Assembly: GCF_039631295.1 (NCBI RefSeq)
Contig: NZ_JBDIVE010000012.1
Span: 1 to 64,000 of the forward strand
Length of the DNA: 64,000 nt
From: Viridibacterium sediminicola
Lineage (GTDB): Bacteria > Pseudomonadota > Gammaproteobacteria > Burkholderiales > Rhodocyclaceae
Reading direction: 5' to 3'
Shown in pieces: positions 1-8,648 of the stretch. The notes beneath the pieces were generated by a model. It worked only from the letters and a program-made list of their open reading frames with translations, was not told where the DNA came from and did no database searches. Each line of letters opens with the position of its first letter. The stretch's first letter is position 1. The translations under genes were made by a program, and so were the position numbers.

Positions 1-671
1 ATGGCATGTCTCCGGTAGACTACGAAAAGCAGTACTTCATGAGGCTCGGGACTGTCTAGAAAACCCGGGGCGATTCAGTTCATCATCCCAGCGGAAGCAT
101 TGCCACTGATGAATTATGGTTTGAACCTCATCTCACACCACCAAGGCCATATCAGCCAAAAGACTGGCCGGCAACACGAAAATATGTCCGCCTTTTCATC
201 AACCGGCTGGCGCGCTGCCGCTACCGCGACGAGATTGTCGAGTCCCTAATTCAGTATGTGCGCGCATTTGATGAGTGGAATCAGACAACCGCATTTACAC
301 GGCTATGGGGCGCAGTGGAACGCCTAGTTTCTCCCGGGCACGGCAACTACGATGTGCTCGTACGGCGATGCGCATTTCTATGGGCAGACTCCGCATTTGC
401 AACAGCAACACTAGAGCATCTTCGGGAGTATCGTAACAACTGGATCCACTCGGGCAATGAGAGCACACAGGCAAAGACATATTGCTTCCAACTACAGATG
501 TACTTTAGGACACTAGTCCTGTTCCACATCCGAACTGCAGGTCTCTTTCAAACCATCGAAGAGGCAAACGAATTTTTGGATATGCCTACAGATCTTGAAG
601 TCCTGAAGAAGCTTCAATCTAGAGTTTCCCTAGCGCGTCGCTTTCGCACCGTCAAACCAAGCAAATCGTAG
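1..671 (+). CDS. Partial HEPN-like protein (3' part; 5' end uncertain)
   Basis: The frame is open from just after a TAG at 57-59 to the stop at 669-671. The only usable start codon in it is a GTG at 258, but the translation upstream of that GTG (about residues KYVRLFINRL) still reads like coding sequence. The gene is therefore either broken near its 5' end or joined by a frameshift to sequence beyond the window edge. A segment reading EYRNNWIHSG carries an R-x4-H motif, the signature of HEPN RNase domains such as the Apea-like HEPN of abortive-infection proteins. The surrounding sequence is helical and charged. Base composition is lower in GC than the neighbouring entA. Family assignment rests on one motif and is tentative. 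Confidence 0.4.
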
Positions 672-712
672 AAGTATTAGGTGTGCCCCATCTCTTAGTC
701 GTCATCGGGCAA

Positions 713-1501
713 TCACCCCCCCAACGTCGCCCCCCCATCCACACACAGATCATGCATGGTGATATGCCGTGCACGTTCCGAGGCGAGGAAGCACACGGCC
801 TCGGCGATGTCTTCGGGCGTGGCGATGCGCCCCAGCGGGATGCCTAGCCGGTAGCGTTCGAGTGAGCCCTTGAGCACGCCTTCGATCTGTTCCGGCGTGC
901 TGGCGAAGGCGCGTTGCATGGCGGTGTCGGTGGAGCCGGGGGAGACGGTGTTGCAGCGGATGCCCAGCGGGGCGAGTTCGAGGGCGAGGCAGCGCATGAA
1001 GTGGGCGGTGGCGGCCTTGGAGGCGGCGTAGGCGGCCATGCCGAGACGGGGCACGCGGGCGGCGTTGGAGCCGACGGTAAGGATGGCGCCCTGCTTGCGT
1101 TCCACCATGCCGCGCGCGACGGCGCGGCAGATGCGGAAGATGGCGCTGGTGTTGATGGCGAAGCTGTCTTCCCAGTCTTCATCGCTGAGCTCCAGCGTGT
1201 TGCCGCTTCTCAGTATGCCGGCGACGTTGATGAGCAGATCGATGGGGCCGAGCGCCTGTTCGCTGCGAGCGACGGCGGCGGTGATGGCGGCGCCGTCGCG
1301 CAGGTCGAGGGGGATGGCGATGGCTTGCTGGCCTTCGGTACGCAAGGCATGAGCGAAGGTTTCAAGTTTGTCGGCCTGCTGGTCGATGAGCGCAACGCGC
1401 GCGCCTTGTTGTGCGAAGGCGCGGGCGACGGCAGCGCCGATGCCCTGGGCGGCGCCGGTGATGAGGGCGGTTTTGTTGTGGAATTCGGGTTGGGTGCTCA
1501 T
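713..1501 (-). CDS. entA: 2,3-dihydro-2,3-dihydroxybenzoate dehydrogenase EntA
   Basis: NAD-dependent short-chain dehydrogenase that oxidises 2,3-dihydro-2,3-dihydroxybenzoate to DHB, the aryl cap of catechol siderophores. The 262-residue protein shows TGAAQGIG (cofactor loop) near residue 15, NVAG near 90, catalytic YAASK near 157 and the EntA-like stretch NTVSPGSTDTAMQR near 184. Length matches the family. It is the last gene of the entC-E-B-F-A operon, separated from entF by a 334-bp repeat-rich gap. SDR families are broad, but the neighbours make the EntA call firm. Confidence 0.93.
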   Translation of the reverse strand: MSTQPEFHNKTALITGAAQGIGAAVARAFAQQGARVALIDQQADKLETFAHALRTEGQQAIAIPLDLRDGAAITAAVARSEQALGPIDLLINVAGILRSGNTLELSDEDWEDSFAINTSAIFRICRAVARGMVERKQGAILTVGSNAARVPRLGMAAYAASKAATAHFMRCLALELAPLGIRCNTVSPGSTDTAMQRAFASTPEQIEGVLKGSLERYRLGIPLGRIATPEDIAEAVCFLASERARHITMHDLCVDGGATLGG

Positions 1502-1550
1502 TCGGGTTCCTTTGCTTGATGCGCGTTGTGCTCAGGGCGTACTCGTTGCG

Positions 1551-1692
1551 GTTCCCTCCCCTTGAGGGGAGGGTGCCCCGTCAGGGGCGGGAGAGGTGAA
1601 AGGGTTCGCGCTCCACAACAGGCTGCATTCGGACAGGTGCCTCCCCACCTCTCCCGGCGCACTGCGCCACCCTCCCCTCAAGGGGAGGGAAC
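1551..1692. repeat. 142-bp palindromic element with 25-bp perfect terminal inverted repeats
   Basis: The 25 bases at 1551-1575 are the exact reverse complement of 1668-1692. Each arm is itself a hairpin (CCCTCCCC, TTGA, GGGGAGGG). An inner pair (GGGAGAGGTG near 1590, CACCTCTCCC near 1646) extends the palindrome. Between two cotranscribed genes it could act as an RNA-stabilising or attenuating structure, or be a MITE-like element. No transposase is adjacent. Confidence 0.75.
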
Positions 1693-1783
1693 AGCAAATT
1701 GCGCGTTGCTCGGGCCACTTATCCCGCTTGATAAGCAACTCGAACCGAAGAGCGCCGGATGAACAGTCCGTCGGTCTCCGCGA

Positions 1784-1834
1784 GCCCTCTCCCCCTGCCC
1801 CTCTCCCCCTCTCCCTTTACACGGGAGAGGGGAG
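1784..1834. repeat. C/T-rich hairpin repeat, copy 1
   Basis: A run of CCCTCTCCCC units ends in a hairpin (CTCTCCC, short loop, GGGAGAGG) immediately downstream of the entF stop. A related copy lies inside entF at 4232-4274. It may cap the entF transcript segment; it lacks a T tract. Confidence 0.6.
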
Positions 1835-1835
1835 C

Positions 1836-4800
1836 CTACTTTTCCAGTCTCTCCGCGAGCTCACGCCCGATGTGTGCCAAGGGCGCACGCTGGCTCATGC
1901 TGTTGTGGGTGCTATCGATGTCGATACGCTGCAGCGCGCCGTTCACGTAGGGCTGCCAGCCGAGCCAGTCGGGGGCGTCGGCGGGTCGCTGCGTGGCGTG
2001 GAAGAACAGCAGGTTGCCGTTGAAGATCGGGTGGCGCAGGCCGCGGTAGAGGCTCATCGAAGCGATGGCCTGGCTGGTGAGCCTGGCGAGGCTCGCGGCA
2101 TCACGATCAGCGAAAACGCTACCTGGGCGTTGCAGGCGGGCGCGCATGGCGTCCAGCGACAGTGGATGGCCGTCGTCGCCAAGGTGGCCTTTGCCGGCGT
2201 AGCCGATGACGTCGAGCAAGACGATGAGGGCATCGCGTTCGGTGGGTGGCGGCTTGCCTTCCCAGATGTCGCTGGGGTAGGCGTCCATCATCGCCAGCAG
2301 TTCGACCTGTTCGCCTTCGGCCTGCATGCGTGCGGCCATGGCGTGGGCGATGCCGCCGCCGGATGACCAGCCCAGAAAGCGGTACGGACCCTGCGGCTGC
2401 ACGCTGCGCACGAGCGCGCTGTAGTCGGCGATGACTTCGTCGATGTGCGTGGCGGACTCAGCGCTGATGCCGCGCGATTGCAGACCGTAGATGGGCGTGT
2501 GGCGCAGTTGCGCGGCGAGACCCATGTAACACCACGACAGACCTTCGGCGGGGTGCACGCAGAACAGCGCCGGGCCTTCGCCGGACTGAATGCGCAGCAG
2601 CGGCGCGAACGGATCGCTGGCCTGCTCGGGGGGCGCGTGTCCATCGAGCTCTTCACTCACATCCAATGCCACCGCAAGTTGTCCGAGGGTGGGATGGCGG
2701 AACAGGCTGGATACGGCGACCTCGCGTTGCAGGGCGACACCCAGGCGGTTGGCCACCTGGATAGCCTGCAGCGACTTGCCGCCGAGCGCGAAGAAGTCGC
2801 TGTCGCGTGCAATGTCCTGCGCGCCCAGCACCTCGCGCCACACGCTGACGATGCCTTGTTCCAGCGGGCTCAGGGGCGTCCCGTCCGCTGCACTTTGCGC
2901 GGCGGGCGCTGCATCGGCGGCATCCAGCCCCATGCGCCGCAGGGCGCCACGGTCAATCTTGTTGTTGGCATTGCGCGGCAGGCGTTCGATGCGGAGGTAG
3001 GCCGAGGGAATCGCGGCTGCGGGCAGGTGGGTGGCAAGGTGCGCCTGCAACGCGCGGGCGGCAGGCAGATCAGCTTCGCAGGCGATGAAGGCGGCGAGGC
3101 GTTTGCTGCCGCTGGCGAGTTGCTGGCCTACGACGGCGACCTCACTGGCCACATCTCGCAGGCCGGGGTAAGTCAGCAGCGCTGTCTCGACTTCGCTGGG
3201 GTCAACGCGATAGCCGCTGATCTTGAATTCGTCATCGAGCCGGCCGAGGTACACGAGTTGCCCGTCGGCACGCTGGCTCACACGGTCGCCGGTGCGGTAG
3301 GCCCTGCGGCCTGAATCTGCCAGCGTGACAAAGCGCTTCGCCGTAGCTTCGGCGCGGCCGAAGTAAGCCCGCGCCAGTGCGCCGCCGATCATGCACAGCT
3401 CCCCTGCTTCGCCGCGCGGCACGGGTCGCAATGCGGCGTCGACGACCACGGCGGAGAGCCCTGGCAGCGGCCGGCCGATAGGCACGGCCTCGCCATCGAG
3501 CGCGATGGCGTCCGGCCCGGACAGCGCGGCGGTCGTGCAGATCACCGTCGTCTCGGTCGGCCCGTAGGTGTTGAGCAGCACCACGTGCGGCGCCACGGCA
3601 GCACGCCAGCGCGTGACGCGTTCGGCGAGTGCGGCTTCGCCACCGATGATGACGAGGCGAATTGTCTCGGGCAGCTGCGTTGTCGTGCCCAATCCATACA
3701 CCAGCTCGTGCCAGAAAGCCGTCGGCAGATCGAGCACGCTGATCTGCAGCGCGGCGCAGGCGGCGAGGAAGCGCGGCATGGATTCCAGCATCGCCTCGTT
3801 GCGCAGCACCAGGCGTGCGCCGCAGCTGAGGGAGAGGAAGATCTCTTCCACGCTGGCATCGAAATGCAGGGGCGCAAATTGCAGCACGCGGTCCTCTGGC
3901 GTCATCGCGTAGCGCAGCCGTGCGCCGGCAAGGAAGTGGGCCAGCGCATCGCGGCCGATCATCACGCCGTTGGGTTTGCCGGTCGAACCCGAGGTGTAGA
4001 TGATGTAGGCGAGTGCGGTGTCGGCGACGGCGAGCGGCTCTGCCATGCGCTCGGCATCGCGCACCTGCTCTCCCCTCTCCCGCACGTGGGGCGTAGCAAG
4101 GGTTTCGGATTGCATGCAATCCGCTTGCGTAGCCGGTCGGCAATGCAATGCCGACCGTGGGGCGCGGAGCGGGGGCTGGGGGAGAGGGCTGCAGCCATCA
4201 AGCTCAGCGCGTCCTTCTGGGGCGATTGCTGCTTCCCCCTCCCCTGCCCCCTCTCCCGCACGCGGGAGAGGGGACGTGCCATCGAGATACAGCGTCGGCA
4301 ACTCGTCCGAAATACGCGTCGCCAGCGCACGCAGGCTCAGCACCAGCGCGGGCTGGGCATCCTCCAGCACCATCGCAATGCGTGCGTCGGGGCTCTCGGG
4401 GTCGAGCGGCACGTAGGCGCCGCCAGCCCACAGCACGGCGAGCAGCGCGACGATGGTCTGCGCTGAGCGCGGCAGCAGGATCGCCACGCGGCTCTCTTCC
4501 ACCACGCCATAGGTGCGCAGCTCGGCGGCCAGCGCCTGCACGGCCTGCAACAGTTCGGCATACGTGAGGCATACGCCGTCCTGCTCCACGGCGATGCGCG
4601 CGGGGCGCGTCTGCACCTGTTCGATGAAGGCAGCGAGCACGCCTTGCGGTGGCGTGGGCAAGGCTTCGCTAGTGATCAGCGCATGCCCAGGCGCAGGCAG
4701 GCCGGGCAGGAGCTCAGCGAGTGGAGTATCGACTGCCGCGCGCTGCAGGGTGGCGAGCGCGGCGACAAATGCTTCGCGATGCGCCGTCAGCACATCGGCG

Positions 4801-6050
4801 GCGTAGGCATCGGGGTTGGCTTCGAAGTCGAGGCGCACGCCATCGGGCCCCGGCGCGATGGTGATGGAGAGGTCTTCCACCGGGCCGGCGGAGACCGGGT
4901 GCGACAGCGCCTGCACGGCGCCGAAAGCCGGCGGCCGCTCGAAGGGCATGAGGTTGATGACGGGGCCGAACAGGCGGCGCGGGCCAGCCACGCGGGCCAG
5001 TTCGTGGCGCAGCCATTCGTAGCGGTAGCGCTGGTGCGGGCGCATGCTGCGCATCTCGGCGAGCACCGTCTTCACCAGCGCAGCCATGCCCTGCGTGGCG
5101 TCGATGCGCACATGCAGTGGCACGATGTTCATGGCCATACAGGGCACGCTGAGCCCGACAGAGCCAAGCCGGCCCATCACGGGCAGACCCAGCGTGACCT
5201 CGGTCGTGCGCGTCTGCTGGGCGAGCCAGGCAGCGGTGGCGGCAATCAGCCAGGCGGCCCAGTCGGCAGCGCAGGTCTGCGCGGCAGCTTGCCAGCGCGT
5301 GAAGGCCGCGGCATCCAGAGCGCCACGCGCGCGCTGCACGCGGTGTGCGACGGCGGCGGGTGGCGCGAGTGTCACGGGTACCGGTGTGGCGGCAAGCCGC
5401 GCCAACCAGAAATCACGATCCCGCTCGCTCGCCTGACGCTGATAGTCCTGCGCTTCGGCCACGACAGCGGCGAGGCTGACGCGTGGACGTGCGAGGGCAT
5501 CGGGCTGCGCTGCGCCCGTGGCAATGGCATACAGCGCGGCGACACGGCGCTGCAACAAGGCATAGCCAAAACCATCAAGCGCCACGTGATGAACGCGCAG
5601 CAACCAGACGTGGCGTGCGCCCTGTGCGGTGTCGGGCAGGCGCAGCAGGGTGGTGGCGAACAGCGGACCTTGTGCGAGCTCAGCCGGCGTCTGCAGGTCC
5701 TTGTTCATCCAGCGGCGGGCGATGTCCCAGGCCAGGGACGCGTCACTGTCGGTCAGGTCCACGCAGTGCAGACTCCAGCGGTGCGGCGCAGGCACCTGCC
5801 ACACCTGCATGTCCTCGGCTTCATCCATGCCATAGCGCATGTGCAGCGCTTCGCATTCGTCGATGGCACGACGCAGCGCCGCCTCGAAGACCACCGGGTC
5901 CAGCGGCCCCCGCAGCTCGATGGCTTCGGCCGTCCAGTACGCCGGGCTGTGCGGGTCCAGCTGCTGGCCGAGCCAGATGCCCAGTTGTGCCGCACTCAGG
6001 GGCAAGCGCTGAGGCATGCCCTCAATGATTTGCGCGGCGCAATCATTCAT
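1836..6050 (-). CDS. entF: EntF-like NRPS, C-A-PCP-TE, with in-frame repeat insertion
   Basis: Single-module NRPS of about 1404 aa. An N-terminal condensation domain has HHVALDG near residue 155. The adenylation domain has A3 motif YIIYTSGSTGKP near 680 and TYGPTE. A carrier domain has FFALGGKSLQ near 1088. A thioesterase has GWSSGGG near 1228. Reading the binding pocket against GrsA gives D-A-E-D-I-G-T-V-I-K, unlike the serine code of E. coli EntF (DVWHFSLVDK). The two acidic pocket residues suggest a basic amino acid. About 75 extra residues (near 590-665) between A2 and A3 are encoded by repeats at 4070-4274. ATG 6050 lies one base after the entB stop. Other possible starts are TTG 6080, ATG 6071 and ATG 6017; the last aligns best with E. 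coli EntF. No MbtH-like gene was seen nearby. Confidence 0.9.
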   Translation of the reverse strand: MNDCAAQIIEGMPQRLPLSAAQLGIWLGQQLDPHSPAYWTAEAIELRGPLDPVVFEAALRRAIDECEALHMRYGMDEAEDMQVWQVPAPHRWSLHCVDLTDSDASLAWDIARRWMNKDLQTPAELAQGPLFATTLLRLPDTAQGARHVWLLRVHHVALDGFGYALLQRRVAALYAIATGAAQPDALARPRVSLAAVVAEAQDYQRQASERDRDFWLARLAATPVPVTLAPPAAVAHRVQRARGALDAAAFTRWQAAAQTCAADWAAWLIAATAAWLAQQTRTTEVTLGLPVMGRLGSVGLSVPCMAMNIVPLHVRIDATQGMAALVKTVLAEMRSMRPHQRYRYEWLRHELARVAGPRRLFGPVINLMPFERPPAFGAVQALSHPVSAGPVEDLSITIAPGPDGVRLDFEANPDAYAADVLTAHREAFVAALATLQRAAVDTPLAELLPGLPAPGHALITSEALPTPPQGVLAAFIEQVQTRPARIAVEQDGVCLTYAELLQAVQALAAELRTYGVVEESRVAILLPRSAQTIVALLAVLWAGGAYVPLDPESPDARIAMVLEDAQPALVLSLRALATRISDELPTLYLDGTSPLPRAGEGAGEGEAAIAPEGRAELDGCSPLPQPPLRAPRSALHCRPATQADCMQSETLATPHVRERGEQVRDAERMAEPLAVADTALAYIIYTSGSTGKPNGVMIGRDALAHFLAGARLRYAMTPEDRVLQFAPLHFDASVEEIFLSLSCGARLVLRNEAMLESMPRFLAACAALQISVLDLPTAFWHELVYGLGTTTQLPETIRLVIIGGEAALAERVTRWRAAVAPHVVLLNTYGPTETTVICTTAALSGPDAIALDGEAVPIGRPLPGLSAVVVDAALRPVPRGEAGELCMIGGALARAYFGRAEATAKRFVTLADSGRRAYRTGDRVSQRADGQLVYLGRLDDEFKISGYRVDPSEVETALLTYPGLRDVASEVAVVGQQLASGSKRLAAFIACEADLPAARALQAHLATHLPAAAIPSAYLRIERLPRNANNKIDRGALRRMGLDAADAAPAAQSAADGTPLSPLEQGIVSVWREVLGAQDIARDSDFFALGGKSLQAIQVANRLGVALQREVAVSSLFRHPTLGQLAVALDVSEELDGHAPPEQASDPFAPLLRIQSGEGPALFCVHPAEGLSWCYMGLAAQLRHTPIYGLQSRGISAESATHIDEVIADYSALVRSVQPQGPYRFLGWSSGGGIAHAMAARMQAEGEQVELLAMMDAYPSDIWEGKPPPTERDALIVLLDVIGYAGKGHLGDDGHPLSLDAMRARLQRPGSVFADRDAASLARLTSQAIASMSLYRGLRHPIFNGNLLFFHATQRPADAPDWLGWQPYVNGALQRIDIDSTHNSMSQRAPLAHIGRELAERLEK
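4070..4189. repeat. Structured ~120-bp repeat, copy A, inside entF
   Basis: About 88% identical by eye to 44841-44959. It contains two internal hairpins: GGATTGCATGCAATCC, and GGTCGGCA/TGCCGACC around a short loop. The whole is framed by CCCCTCTCCC and GGGAGAGGG arms. Differences from the other copy are paired across the stems. It lies in frame within the adenylation domain, in the stretch before the A3 core. Confidence 0.85.
4232..4274. repeat. C/T-rich hairpin repeat, copy 2, inside entF
   Basis: CCCCTCTCCC, four-base loop and GGGAGAGGGG form a strong hairpin preceded by CCCTCCCCTGCC. This is the same layout as the copy at 1784-1834. It lies 42 bases from the structured repeat at 4070-4189, and the two probably entered entF as one composite insertion. 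Confidence 0.7.
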
Positions 6051-6051
6051 C

Positions 6052-6957
6052 TCAGACAAGCTCTGCCGCATGCGGCTCAATATTGCGACTGATCAGCAGC
6101 GCCCACCATTGCGCCACCGTCGGGTGTTCAGCCAGCTGCACGAAGCTGAGGTGGGCACCGGCGCGCTTCCAGCGCTCCAGCAGGCTCATGAGTCGGATCG
6201 AATCCAGCCCCGCGTAGAGCAAGTTGTCGTCGAGGCCGAGCTCGGACGTCGGCATCTCCAGCATCTTCGCCACCTCGGCATGCAGCGCGTGCATATCGGC
6301 CGGCAGCGCATCGGGCAAGGCCACGCCGAGGTCGCCCAGCACTTGCACCGTGCTGCGCACCACCCCTGCGCGCTGCGCCACGTATTCGAGCGCCTTCATG
6401 TGCCAGTCGGCCGAGAAGTCGGCCAGCGCATCGCCGACCATCACAGGCTGAATGTCGCGCATGAAGGCATCGACACAGGTGACCTGGCAGCCGATGTGGG
6501 CATACACGCCGCACACGATGAGCTGGTTACGGCCCTGCGCTTGCAGGCGTTCGAGCAGATCACTGCGCACGAAGGCGCTGTAGCGCCACTTGTCGAGCAC
6601 GGTGTGCGTGGCGCGCGGCGCGAGAGGCGCGATGATGGGGGCGCCTTCCGGTTTGGCAGGCAAGCCCGGGCCCCAGAATTCGTTGAGCAGCGCGCGGTCT
6701 TCAGCCGGCTGCACAGGCGGTTGTGCGGTGTAGAAAACGGGAATGTCGGCTGCGTCGCAGGCATCGCGCAGACGCAGCGCGTTGGCGATGAGCTGCGGGA
6801 TCGGCGCGGCGCTCGCGTCGTAGAAGTCGATGAAGTACTGCTGCATGTCATGGATCAGCAGCGCGGCGCGCTGGGGGTCGACGCGCCAGTCGACACGGTT
6901 GGCAGGGAAGCTCGCCGCGGCGGGCATGGGGTAGCTGGCGATACGGGGAATGGCCAT
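6052..6957 (-). CDS. entB: Isochorismatase / aryl carrier protein EntB
   Basis: Bifunctional enzyme of about 301 aa. The N-terminal isochorismatase converts isochorismate to 2,3-dihydro-2,3-dihydroxybenzoate, and the C-terminal aryl carrier domain holds DHB for the NRPS. Visible are LLIHDMQQYF (catalytic Asp), DKWRYSAF (catalytic Lys), GVYAHIGCQ, and the carrier motif LLYAGLDSIRLM near 250 with its phosphopantetheine serine. The start at 6957 (MAIPRI) matches EntB N-termini; an in-frame ATG at 6984 exists. It sits between entE and entF with spacings of a few bases. No phosphopantetheinyl transferase is in the window, so priming must come from elsewhere. Confidence 0.95.
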   Translation of the reverse strand: MAIPRIASYPMPAAASFPANRVDWRVDPQRAALLIHDMQQYFIDFYDASAAPIPQLIANALRLRDACDAADIPVFYTAQPPVQPAEDRALLNEFWGPGLPAKPEGAPIIAPLAPRATHTVLDKWRYSAFVRSDLLERLQAQGRNQLIVCGVYAHIGCQVTCVDAFMRDIQPVMVGDALADFSADWHMKALEYVAQRAGVVRSTVQVLGDLGVALPDALPADMHALHAEVAKMLEMPTSELGLDDNLLYAGLDSIRLMSLLERWKRAGAHLSFVQLAEHPTVAQWWALLISRNIEPHAAELV

Positions 6958-6986
6958 GTTGGAACGCTCGGAAGTGTGATGCATGT

Positions 6987-8648
6987 TCAGGAGACGGCCG
7001 CGTGCGCAGCCAGCTTTTCACTCACGGCCAGGCGCAGTGCGCCCTTGTCGATCTTGCCGACGCCGGTCTTGGGGAACTGCGCAACGAACTCGATGCGGTC
7101 TGGCAGCTTGTATTGCGCCAGGCCACGTTCGCGCATGAAGCGTGCAATCTCCGTGGCACGCGGTGCCTCGCCGCGCGGCACGATGAAGGCGCAGCTGCGC
7201 TCACCCAGATAGGCATCGGGCATCGCGACGACGGCGGCATCGAGCACCGCCGGATGCGCCAGCAGATGGTTCTCCACCTCCTCGGCCGCCACCTTGTCAC
7301 CGCCACGATTGATCTGGTCCTTGTCGCGCCCTTCGACCACGAGGTAGCCGCCGGGCAGCTTCCGCACGATATCGCCGGTTCGATAGAAACCATCGTGCGT
7401 GAAGGCACGGGCGTTGTGCACGGCGGCGCGGAAGTAGCCTCGAATCGTGTACGGCCCACGCGTGATGAGGTGACCTGCCGTACCTTCGGGCACATCGCGA
7501 TCTTCGTCATCGACGATGCGCACTTCGTCATCGGGTGAGATCGCACGGCCCTGTGTGCCGACCACCAGTGCCTCGCCATCGTCGAAGCGGGTGTAGTTGA
7601 CCAGGCCCTCGGCCATGCCAAATACCTGCTGCAGACGGCAACCGAGCAGCGGACCGACGCGGCGCGCGGCCTCATCACTGAGGCGCGCACCACCGACCTG
7701 CAACAGTTGCAGCGATGCCAGTTCGTGGCAGCCATTCGTGCGTGAGGCGGCAGCGTCCATCCACACCATGGCCAGCGGCGGCACCAGTGCGGTGATGGTC
7801 ACGCGCTCGCGGGCAATCAGCGCAAAGGCGGTGTCGGGGCTCGCATCGGGCGCCAGCACCACGCAGCCGCCGGCATACAGCACACCGAGGATGCCGGGCG
7901 AACTCATCGGGAAGTTGTGGGCAGCAGGCAGCGCACAGAGGTAGACGCTCTGCTCTGTGAGACCGCAGATGTCGGCACTGGCGCGCACGCTGTAGAAGTA
8001 GTCGTCGTGTGTGCGCGGGATGAGCTTTGGCCGCCCCGTGCTGCCCCCGGAGAGCTGCAGGAAGGCGAGCGCACCGGCATCGGGCGCGGGCAAGGCCACC
8101 GGCTCGGCGTCAATCGCCTCAAAGGCGGTGAACTCCTGCGCGTCGCCGACCACGATGATGTGGGCCAGTGTGGGTGCATCGGCCCGTACCTCACGTGCCA
8201 GCGCACGGTAGTCAAAGCCACCATGACGGTCGGCGATCACCAGAGCGATCGCTTCGCTGAAGGCACAGAAGTAGCCGATCTCGCTGCGGCGATGCGCGGG
8301 CAATGCAAACACCGGCTGCGCGCCGAGGCGGAACAGCGCGAACACCATCAGCACGTATTCGCCGATATTGGGCAGTTGCAGCACCACGCGCTGGCCCGCG
8401 GCGATGCCACGTTGCGCGAGCCCCGCCGCAATGCGGTCGACACGGGCGTCCAGCTCGGCATAGCTCCAGCGCCGCGTGCCGCACACCAGGGCGGTGCGTG
8501 TGGCGTGCTGCCGCGCGCTGTCACGCAGCAGCGCGTCGAGCGGCTCGCCGCGCCAGTAGCCGGCGGCGCGATAGCGCTCGACGAACTCGGCGGGCCAGGG
8601 CGTGAGGTCCGCGCCTTCGGCGGCGGATGCGCTGATCACTGCGCTCAT
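6987..8648 (-). CDS. entE: 2,3-dihydroxybenzoate-AMP ligase EntE
   Basis: Activates DHB with ATP and transfers it to the EntB carrier domain. The 553-aa protein is the usual length for stand-alone aryl-adenylating enzymes. It shows the P-loop-like core LSGGSTGRPKLIPRTHDDY near 205, a YRTGDIVR motif, and the C-terminal lysine region KTGVGKIDKGAL. Its ATG overlaps the entC stop by four bases (8645-8648), indicating translational coupling. Confidence 0.95.
   Translation of the reverse strand: MSAVISASAAEGADLTPWPAEFVERYRAAGYWRGEPLDALLRDSARQHATRTALVCGTRRWSYAELDARVDRIAAGLAQRGIAAGQRVVLQLPNIGEYVLMVFALFRLGAQPVFALPAHRRSEIGYFCAFSEAIALVIADRHGGFDYRALAREVRADAPTLAHIIVVGDAQEFTAFEAIDAEPVALPAPDAGALAFLQLSGGSTGRPKLIPRTHDDYFYSVRASADICGLTEQSVYLCALPAAHNFPMSSPGILGVLYAGGCVVLAPDASPDTAFALIARERVTITALVPPLAMVWMDAAASRTNGCHELASLQLLQVGGARLSDEAARRVGPLLGCRLQQVFGMAEGLVNYTRFDDGEALVVGTQGRAISPDDEVRIVDDEDRDVPEGTAGHLITRGPYTIRGYFRAAVHNARAFTHDGFYRTGDIVRKLPGGYLVVEGRDKDQINRGGDKVAAEEVENHLLAHPAVLDAAVVAMPDAYLGERSCAFIVPRGEAPRATEIARFMRERGLAQYKLPDRIEFVAQFPKTGVGKIDKGALRLAVSEKLAAHAAVS

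Larger units (their letters stand above)
1502..1835. other. Repeat-rich intergenic spacer between entF and entA
   Basis: 334 bp with no convincing gene. It holds a 142-bp inverted-repeat element (1551-1692) and a C/T-rich hairpin repeat (1784-1834) that ends next to the entF stop codon. The open frames here are low-complexity products of the repeats. Confidence 0.6.
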
